Below are positions 1-4,499 of a stretch of 5,450 nt of DNA, in pieces. Location of the stretch: NCBI GenBank assembly GCA_002291495.1, contig DBAE01000125.1:14531-19980 (forward strand). Reading direction: 5' to 3'. The notes beneath the pieces are model-generated. The model was not told the origin of the DNA. It saw only the letters and a list, made by a program, of their open reading frames with translations, and searched no databases. This stretch comes from Bacteriovoracaceae bacterium UBA1018. GTDB lineage: Bacteria; Bdellovibrionota; UBA1018. Made by a program: the position numbers and the translations under genes. Within the stretch, counting starts at the first letter, position 1. Each line of letters opens with the position of its first letter.

Positions 1-949
1 ATTCGTCTCGTTCTCCACGCTTTACTCGAGCGCTGGATGGAGTCATGAAGTGGATTAAATGTGTCGCATCGAGTGCGTGGGCTTGAACCCGCTTCATAAG
101 ATAGCGGCTAGCCAAAAGCAGAAAGATCAGTCCAGAAAGCGAATCGAAATAGATCTCATCGGAGCCAGTAAAAATATTCCAAATACTTACGATCGTTCCA
201 ATCAACAACCCGGTCGACACGGGTACATCTATCGAGATCCGACGAGCTCTCAGCGAGGACCAAGCACTTCTAAAGAAGGGTTGTGCGCTAAAAAATAGAA
301 CGGGAAGATAAAGCCCAAAGCTAATCCACTTAAATACACTCGCAAAAGTTCCCTGTACTCCCGCATACAGAGCGACCGCCATGAGCATGATATTTCCGGC
401 ACATGCTGCTGCAACTCCCATTTGCAGGAGATGAAGGCGAGTTTCTTTTTTTCGAAGGGGTTCAGCTTCATTGAGTTTGACTGGGTGGGGACGGTAGCCC
501 AACCGTGCAAACTCTCGCGCCACCTGAGAAAACGAACCTCCTTCAACAATTCGCACTGTGGCGATCGCATGAGACAGGTCGAGGCGAACGGATTCAGTTC
601 CCGGTACAAACTCAGGCAGGCGTTCTGTTAACCAAACACAAGCAGCACAATGGACACCCTCGAGATAAAATTTAATCTGCCGCTGATTGCTATCCGTATA
701 AGCAGCTACGAATTCTGGATCATCAAGAAAGTTGTAGGATTCAATGTTCTGTGGAGCTGGAGCATTTATTTTTCGAGAGCTCGCCTTCTCTCGAATCGAG
801 TAGTATTTTCCAAGACCACGTTCCTTAAGAAGTCCATAGACGGCTTCACAACCTGAACAGCAAAACTCCGATTTTATTCGCGCAGACACTGTATTTCCGC
901 AGTGAATGCATGCAAAAAGGCTTTGTGCAGTGGAAAGAGTGGCTGCCAT
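1..949 (-). CDS. ccoI: CcoI/FixI-type copper P-type ATPase, N-terminal part (partial)
   Basis: This is the first 316 codons of a heavy-metal P-type ATPase that continues beyond the left edge. Residues 14-41 form a Cys-rich metal-binding motif (CIHC, then FCCSGCEAVYG), the N-terminal domain typical of CcoI/FixI. A heavy-metal-associated domain follows with GVHCAACVW (Cys101, Cys104). From about residue 175 come predicted membrane helices, including LPVLFFSAQPFF, the segment around IDVPVSTG, and YFDSLSGLIFLLL, a pattern typical of this ATPase class. The reading then enters the actuator domain. The CPC and DKTGT motifs lie outside the window. CcoI proteins export copper across the inner membrane for cbb3-type cytochrome oxidase assembly. 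The frame is open throughout. The start could be the ATG at 949 or the in-frame ATG at 958; neither has a strong ribosome binding site. The gene lies 122 bases after the sigma-54 regulator on the same strand. CopA-type copper export is a less likely alternative. Confidence 0.9.
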   Translation of the reverse strand, partial: MAATLSTAQSLFACIHCGNTVSARIKSEFCCSGCEAVYGLLKERGLGKYYSIREKASSRKINAPAPQNIESYNFLDDPEFVAAYTDSNQRQIKFYLEGVHCAACVWLTERLPEFVPGTESVRLDLSHAIATVRIVEGGSFSQVAREFARLGYRPHPVKLNEAEPLRKKETRLHLLQMGVAAACAGNIMLMAVALYAGVQGTFASVFKWISFGLYLPVLFFSAQPFFRSAWSSLRARRISIDVPVSTGLLIGTIVSIWNIFTGSDEIYFDSLSGLIFLLLASRYLMKRVQAHALDATHLIHFMTPSSARVKRGERDE

Positions 950-1016
950 GGTTTCCATAACTACCGTGTAAATTGCACGGGACATGCCTGGTCATAATCC
1001 ACTTAAATTGCAGCTG

Positions 1017-1044
1017 AGTTTATGGGTGAGACAATTGAGCTCAA
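1017..1044 (-). promoter_or_regulatory. possible sigma-70-type promoter for ccoI
   Basis: On the minus strand TTGAGC (1044-1039) and TAAACT (1022-1017) are 16 bases apart. Each matches four of six consensus positions. It would give a leader of roughly 60 bases before the ATPase start. The match is weak and the -35 element sits inside the TTGAGCTCAA palindrome, which could equally be a regulator site. Confidence 0.25.
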
Positions 1045-1075
1045 ATCAAAAAATAGTTGAGACGATTTGGCTCAA
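1045..1075 (-). terminator. weak terminator-like hairpin after the sigma-54 regulator gene
   Basis: On the minus strand TTGAG (1075-1071, overlapping the TGA stop) pairs with CTCAA (1061-1057) across a 9-base loop. It is followed by CTATTTTTTGATTT. The stem is only five base pairs, so termination would be partial at best, and some read-through into the ATPase gene is possible. Confidence 0.3.
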
Positions 1076-2496
1076 TCGATTTCTGAATCAAAATCTTCCG
1101 AATCAGGCGCGGCCAAACCGTATTCACGTTCTTTTCGATAGAGGGTACGACGGTTGATACCTAGGATCTGAGCAGCTCTATCTTTCTTACCGCCCGTTTT
1201 TTCTAGGACGAGTTGGATATATCTCTTTTCAAGTTGCTCAATGGTTGGAAAATCTTGAGTAGAATCTCCAAAGAATTGTTCCCCACTCGCAGTTTCTGGA
1301 GTTGGAATATCGACTTCATCAATTAGATTACCAGTCGCCAAAACGACGGCTCTCTCAACGTAATTTTCTAGTTCTCGTACATTTCCGTCCCACCTGAGAC
1401 TGATGAGTTTTGAGATCGCCCGCTTTGAAAACCCTTTCACTCGCACATGATTAAGAGCCGCGTACTTCTTGAGGAAATGCTCAGCTAAGAGTGGAATATC
1501 CTCTTTGCGTTGTCTCAGAGGCGGAATCACGACTGGGATCACACTCAAGCGATAATAAAGATCCTCACGAAATCTGCCGTCTTTTATAGCAGCCTTTAGG
1601 TCTTTATGGGTAGCAGCTACAATACGAACGTCGACATCTTTTGAGACATTCTCACCAACCGCTCGAACTTTTCTCTCTTGGATGACTCGCAGAAGTTTGG
1701 ACTGTAGTGAGACGTTCATATCTCCAATTTCATCGAGAAAGAGAGTCCCCCCCTCTGCTTCTTCAAACAAACCGCGCTTGCGCTGGATCGCTCCAGTAAA
1801 TGAACCTTTTGCATGCCCAAACAGCTCACTCTCTAAAAGATTCTCTGGAATCGCAGTACAATTGATAGCGATAAATGGCTTTTTAGCCCGAGGTCCCCCA
1901 TCATGGATAGCCCTGGCCACCATCTCTTTGCCTGTTCCGCTTTCTCCCATGATCAACACATTTGCAGTGGCCTGAGAAACTCTTGAGACAAGGTCAAATA
2001 CTGACTTCATTCCGGGACTTTTCCCTATGACTCCGGACATTCCCCATGAACGCTTTACTTCTTGTCTGAGCGCCGTATTGTCTCTCTGAAGATTCCGATG
2101 CTCGAGTGCTCTATCCAAATTGACTGACATCTCTGCCAACTTGAAGGGCTTAACTACGTAGTGAAAAGCTCCACGCCTCATAGCTTCAATTGCAGTTTCA
2201 ATACTTCCAAATGCAGTAATGAGTACAATTGGGATCTCGGGTCTTAGCGTCTGAAGTCGCGTTGTAAACTCAAGTCCGTCAATTTGGGGCATTTTGATAT
2301 CTGAGATGATGACATCAATATCTCCCTCAGATTGATCTGAAGCTAACTTTCCACCTGGTGCAAGCGCTTCCAGGGCCTCGGTAGCCACTGGAAATGCGTT
2401 AACCATGTAACCTTGATCAGTTAAAAAATCTTCGAGCAGAGATCGCATTTCTCGATCGTCATCAACTACTAGAATTCTGCCTTTGATTTCTTTCAC
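1072..2496 (-). CDS. NtrC/DctD-family sigma-54-dependent response regulator
   Basis: This 474-residue protein has the full three-domain layout of a sigma-54 enhancer-binding response regulator. The receiver domain (about 5-125) has the acidic pocket D12-D14, phosphoacceptor Asp66 in ISDIKMP, Thr94 and Lys116. An extended loop (about 47-58) precedes the phosphoacceptor strand. The AAA+ domain (about 155-390) carries Walker A GESGTGKE (184-191), the sigma-54 contact loop as GSFTGA (231-236; canonical GAFTGA) and Walker B GGTLFLDEIGD (249-259). A Fis-type helix-turn-helix is at about 434-460, including RAAQILGINRRTLYRK. The start is GTG at 2496, just upstream of the first receiver strand, with AGG a few bases upstream. 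It overlaps the preceding gene by 35 bases, suggesting translational coupling. Such proteins are phosphorylated by a histidine kinase and open sigma-54 promoters by ATP hydrolysis. No kinase gene is in the window. The putative sigma-54 promoter heading this operon is a natural target. Confidence 0.95.
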   Translation of the reverse strand: MKEIKGRILVVDDDREMRSLLEDFLTDQGYMVNAFPVATEALEALAPGGKLASDQSEGDIDVIISDIKMPQIDGLEFTTRLQTLRPEIPIVLITAFGSIETAIEAMRRGAFHYVVKPFKLAEMSVNLDRALEHRNLQRDNTALRQEVKRSWGMSGVIGKSPGMKSVFDLVSRVSQATANVLIMGESGTGKEMVARAIHDGGPRAKKPFIAINCTAIPENLLESELFGHAKGSFTGAIQRKRGLFEEAEGGTLFLDEIGDMNVSLQSKLLRVIQERKVRAVGENVSKDVDVRIVAATHKDLKAAIKDGRFREDLYYRLSVIPVVIPPLRQRKEDIPLLAEHFLKKYAALNHVRVKGFSKRAISKLISLRWDGNVRELENYVERAVVLATGNLIDEVDIPTPETASGEQFFGDSTQDFPTIEQLEKRYIQLVLEKTGGKKDRAAQILGINRRTLYRKEREYGLAAPDSEDFDSEID

Positions 2497-2815
2497 TCTT
2501 GCCTACTTTCAGTGTCCGAAAATATTTCATTACCTGAACCGCAATCTGCTGATCAGTCCCTTGCTCGGAAGTCTCACATCCTACCACTTTCTTGGCAAGA
2601 GCCGGATAACGGTCTCGAATCCAAGTAAAAAAAACATCTTTAGTATTGCCGGGACCAAGAATCAGAAGCATTGTTGAAAGCTTAAGCTTCTCAGCAATAA
2701 TGTCGTACCACGCATTTGACTCCGTGGAACCGATGCTTTCTCTCTCCATTCGATCTTCTGAGATATAAAAGAGTTTGGCTCCTTTCACGTCGAGCCAAAC
2801 GACCGAAACCGACAT
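2462..2815 (-). CDS. small eRF1-like (baeRF / 'translational machinery protein') family protein
   Basis: This 117-residue soluble protein has no signal peptide or membrane segment. It shows the pattern of small bacterial proteins annotated as 'translational machinery protein', related to the eRF1/Pelota C-terminal fold: a start with VVWLDVKGAKLF (5-16), a central LLILGPGNTKDVF (50-62), then KKVVGCETSEQGTDQQI (75-91) and an AVQVMKYF helix. Family members I recall carry a His-rich stretch after the first strands; here that region is short (about 20-35) and lacks it. Family assignment is by motif memory, and biochemical function is unknown to me. A strong ribosome binding site, GAGGAG (2826-2821), lies five bases before the ATG. 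It starts 17 bases after the cytochrome gene, and its last 11 codons overlap the regulator gene in another frame, so it sits inside the operon. A role in translation under stress or hypoxia is inference only. Confidence 0.65.
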   Translation of the reverse strand: MSVSVVWLDVKGAKLFYISEDRMERESIGSTESNAWYDIIAEKLKLSTMLLILGPGNTKDVFFTWIRDRYPALAKKVVGCETSEQGTDQQIAVQVMKYFRTLKVGKSERNQRQNSSS

Positions 2816-2820
2816 ATCTA

Positions 2821-2826
2821 CTCCTC
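2821..2826 (-). promoter_or_regulatory. strong ribosome binding site of the eRF1-like gene
   Basis: GAGGAG on the minus strand, five bases before the ATG at 2815. It is one of the two clearest Shine-Dalgarno sequences in the window and fixes that start. Confidence 0.7.
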
Positions 2827-2832
2827 GCCGCT

Positions 2833-3810
2833 TTATTTTAGCTTCTTCGTATCTTTTGGCTCTTTTGGAGCTGGGTTGGACATATCTTCAAGCTCTGCCA
2901 ACTTTTTCTGAGTTTCTCCTGGCAAAAATGTTCCGGAGCTACCGGTATAACCAGCATAGACGCTTTCTTGATAGTGCTTAAAGCAGCGTCTCGAAGTATC
3001 GGAATGTGGTGCTTGATTGATGCAAGCCAAGAAATAAAACTCATGAAGGTCCCAGATGCCTGTGCTCTGCAAAACTTCATAGCTTAATCCCGTGAGATAG
3101 AAAGCATCTGCCGTATGCTTGCCTTTGGAGTATTTACTCAAAAGGTCATGCAATACTCCACTCGCGCGCAAATAGAGAACATCGGCAGATCGGTCTAAAG
3201 GATATTTTTGCATCGTCCGAGCGTCGGTGATGAGCCGTCTCGCTTCGTTATAGAGTTCTTCTTCGGTAGTAAGATCCCGTTTGGACTCATGCTTCCATTG
3301 ACCGATCGTTTGTTTCCACTGTGTAGCTTGTTCTTTTAAAAAGTAAGGTGAATTAGGAAGGCTAATAATGCGTTCAACAAGACTCATCGTTTTATCTGGA
3401 TCTCGCTTCACACGCACTGCAATCGCAAGAGCTGCACGAGCAGCTCGCTCCACCTCAAACGAGTTTGTATTGGCTTGAGAAAGTATCTTTTCATATTCCT
3501 CAATGGATCGATCAAAGCTACGGATCGACGCAAGGTAATTGCCTTTTTCTAAAGGCTTCAAAGAGGACAAAGCCGGGTTGAGATCTAGACCTTTAAACTC
3601 GGGGCCAGATGCGTTTCTGGTATGACAGGCAATACAATAGTTGGTCAGTGAGCGAATCGAGTTTCTTGCATAAGCTCGATGTCCGTACTTCAAACTTTGT
3701 TGAGCATGATCCACTTCTTTAGCAAAAAGTCTCGCAACCAGCGGGAGCATCGGATCCTGATCTGGTGTAACAGCGTCTTTAGATTCGAGGCTATGGGCTA
3801 AGTTAGCCAA
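2833..3810 (-). CDS. 3' fragment: single CxxCH heme motif and TPR-like helical region (325 aa)
   Basis: This is the open frame after the TAG, with TTG at 3810 as the first possible start, two codons past the stop. It has one c-type heme motif, NYCIACHTRN (Cys59, Cys62, His63 from this start). The helix before it includes YARNSIRSLTN. Repeated helical segments follow, among them DAFYLTGLSYEVLQST and HEFYFLACINQAP, resembling TPR units, and the end is Lys/Pro-rich. Starting here the product has no signal peptide, yet c-type heme attachment occurs in the periplasm, and it lacks the first helix and a half of the presumed heme bundle. I see no good Shine-Dalgarno for the TTG. It therefore looks like the tail of the longer gene rather than an independent one, though its frame has stayed open for 325 codons. 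Confidence 0.55.
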   Translation of the reverse strand: MANLAHSLESKDAVTPDQDPMLPLVARLFAKEVDHAQQSLKYGHRAYARNSIRSLTNYCIACHTRNASGPEFKGLDLNPALSSLKPLEKGNYLASIRSFDRSIEEYEKILSQANTNSFEVERAARAALAIAVRVKRDPDKTMSLVERIISLPNSPYFLKEQATQWKQTIGQWKHESKRDLTTEEELYNEARRLITDARTMQKYPLDRSADVLYLRASGVLHDLLSKYSKGKHTADAFYLTGLSYEVLQSTGIWDLHEFYFLACINQAPHSDTSRRCFKHYQESVYAGYTGSSGTFLPGETQKKLAELEDMSNPAPKEPKDTKKLK

Positions 3811-3813
3811 GCG

Positions 3814-4041
3814 CTAAGCGTTACGATCAATTCTTTTCTGATTTTTTGGTGAATTAAATCGTTGATCACTGCTGACATCAATCAATAGCTCCTGGAGGGT
3901 AACCTCCAGATCTCTCATTTTTTTACTCCAGCCGGCTTTAGATGCGGCAGATGTCGCCTTAGATGGCTCCGCTAAAGCAACTCCGTGAAACATCGTGCTC
4001 ACACTGAATAGCCCACTTAATAATAGTCCCAAATTTTTCAT
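3814..4041 (-). CDS. 5' fragment: signal peptide and start of the heme domain (75 aa)
   Basis: This is the part made if translation stops at the TAG. Residues 1-24 are a clear Sec signal peptide: Lys2, a hydrophobic core around LGLLLSGLF, and an ALA cleavage site before Glu25. A Ser/Ala/Lys-rich linker follows, then a predicted helix WSKKMRDLEVTLQELL and the first half of a second helix, NQKRIDRNA. On its own it would be an exported peptide of about 51 residues with no heme motif. The ribosome binding site is weak (a G run about a dozen bases upstream of ATG 4041), so translation probably depends on the hemerythrin gene ahead. A genuine small secreted protein is possible but less likely than a truncated one, because the same frame resumes with matching helix character after the stop. 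Confidence 0.55.
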   Translation of the reverse strand: MKNLGLLLSGLFSVSTMFHGVALAEPSKATSAASKAGWSKKMRDLEVTLQELLIDVSSDQRFNSPKNQKRIDRNA

Positions 4042-4058
4042 GTTTAACTTGCTGCCCC

Positions 4059-4301
4059 CTATTTGGCGTAAGATCCATACTGTTTATCTATTCCTTCAAT
4101 ATGAGCAATAAGCCATACTTTTAGAAATCTGAAAAACTCTTCCATAGTAGTAAAAAGTTCCGCCTTGGGCGCTTTGGCGGCATTTCTTTCATAAAGCTTG
4201 TTCATGATAGAAATGAGGACTTTATGCTCCTGATCCATACGATCTACTCCTACGCTCAAGGTCGCCTGATCCCAGTTGAAAAATACATTGCTGTTGCTCA
4301 T
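4059..4301 (-). CDS. short bacteriohemerythrin lacking the central part of the domain (80 aa)
   Basis: The N-terminus matches helix A of bacteriohemerythrins: NWDQATLSVGVDRMDQEHK, with His26 as an iron ligand, followed by IMNKLYERNAAKAPKAEL. The C-terminus matches helix D: FFRFLKVWLIAHIEGIDKQYG, with the H-x4-D ligand pair His67 and Asp72. Usual members are about 130 residues and have, between these parts, an H-x3-E motif in helix B and an H-x3-H motif in helix C. Both are absent, as about 50 residues appear to be missing around residues 49-57. Four of the seven canonical ligands are therefore gone, so a normal O2-binding di-iron site within one chain is unlikely. The start ATG at 4301 has a strong ribosome binding site. 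It is the first gene of the operon, directly behind the putative sigma-54 promoter. Its TAG stop is followed in frame by four codons and TAA. Confidence 0.8.
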   Translation of the reverse strand: MSNSNVFFNWDQATLSVGVDRMDQEHKVLISIMNKLYERNAAKAPKAELFTTMEEFFRFLKVWLIAHIEGIDKQYGSYAK

Positions 4302-4308
4302 GTGAGAT

Positions 4309-4317
4309 CCTCCCCCC
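4309..4317 (-). promoter_or_regulatory. ribosome binding site of the hemerythrin gene
   Basis: On the minus strand the run GGGGGGAGG lies a few bases before ATG 4301. If the sigma-54 promoter is used, the transcript would begin at about 4316, within this run, leaving a leader of only about 15 bases that still holds the core GGAGG. Confidence 0.65.
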
Positions 4318-4326
4318 GCTAAACAT

Positions 4327-4342
4327 TACAAGGGACAAGCCA
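4327..4342 (-). promoter_or_regulatory. putative sigma-54 (-24/-12) promoter of the hemerythrin operon
   Basis: The minus strand reads TGGCTTGTCCCTTGTA against the consensus TGGCAC-N5-TTGCA. The -24 TGGC and the -12 TTG are matched at correct spacing (GG, ten bases, then GT instead of GC). The predicted start is near 4316, 15 bases before the hemerythrin ATG. A sigma-54 activator is encoded as the last gene of the same operon, which supports the call. The T in place of C in the -12 element is the main weakness. Confidence 0.6.
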
Positions 4343-4345
4343 AAC

Positions 4346-4373
4346 CATAACTTAATAATTTCAATTAGTTATG
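4346..4373. repeat. inverted repeat next to the sigma-54 promoter, possible operator
   Basis: CATAACT (4346-4352) and AGTTATG (4367-4373) are perfect 7-base inverted arms separated by 14 AT-rich bases, so the centres are 21 bases, two helical turns, apart. It ends four bases upstream of the -24 element. That is close for a sigma-54 activator site, so a repressor or DNA-bending protein is as likely as the activator. Confidence 0.4.
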
Positions 4374-4407
4374 CATATCTGTAGGCTAATTTCATGACAA
4401 AAGAGCT

Positions 4408-4415
4408 CACCGGTG
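4408..4415. repeat. 8-base palindrome CACCGGTG at about -95, possible activator site
   Basis: The perfect palindrome CACCGGTG is centred about 95 bases upstream of the predicted sigma-54 start, within the usual range for NtrC-type enhancer sites. It is short and only one clear copy is seen, so the assignment is tentative. The rest of the 198-base divergent region shows no convincing promoter for the plus-strand gene. Confidence 0.25.
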
Positions 4416-4499
4416 TGACGAAATGTCTCATCGCAACAAAGCTCGAACCGCCAGACTCCATAGTGGACACTTAAGCCGTTTTTATGCGACAAGAAGGAA

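Larger units (their letters stand above)
2833..4041 (-). pseudogene. secreted cytochrome c'-like / TPR-like protein gene interrupted by in-frame TAG
   Basis: Read as one unit this is a 402-codon gene plus TAA stop, in a single frame from ATG 4041 to 2833, broken only by TAG at codon 76 (3816-3814). The whole product would have a signal peptide (1-24), a heme domain of about four helices ending in CIACH (Cys136, Cys139, His140), and a long alpha-helical C-terminal part resembling TPR repeats. The heme motif at the end of a helical bundle recalls cytochrome c'/c556. The TAG falls inside the second helix, between QKRIDRNA and RLANLAHSLES, which together form one plausible amphipathic helix. A single base change from CAG, AAG or GAG would explain it. 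Sequencing error or stop suppression are alternatives. Without suppression, export and heme attachment are separated. The gene lies 17 bases after the hemerythrin gene and 17 before the eRF1-like gene. Confidence 0.6.

Noticed and set aside
250..609. A 119-residue minus-strand open frame
   Set aside because: It lies inside the CcoI frame in another phase. The CcoI frame shows conserved motifs throughout, this one none.
322..1008. Exact 14-base direct repeat TAATCCACTTAAAT (322-335 and 995-1008)
   Set aside because: One copy is inside the ATPase coding region and one in the intergenic region, with no further similarity around them. A single repeat of this length can occur by chance.
1035..1049. 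FNR-like box upstream of ccoI (minus strand TTGAT, then CTCAA)
   Set aside because: The half-sites are five bases apart instead of four and the second is CTCAA rather than ATCAA, so it does not meet the FNR consensus.
1682..1975. A 97-residue plus-strand open frame
   Set aside because: It is antisense to the AAA+ domain of the sigma-54 regulator, whose motifs are all intact.
2838..3080. An 80-residue minus-strand open frame
   Set aside because: It overlaps the C-terminal part of the cytochrome/TPR-like gene in another frame and has no recognisable motif or ribosome binding site.
3811..3816. Frameshift as the cause of the split cytochrome gene
   Set aside because: The two parts are in the same frame, separated only by TAG and one CGC codon, so a single nonsense codon is sufficient.
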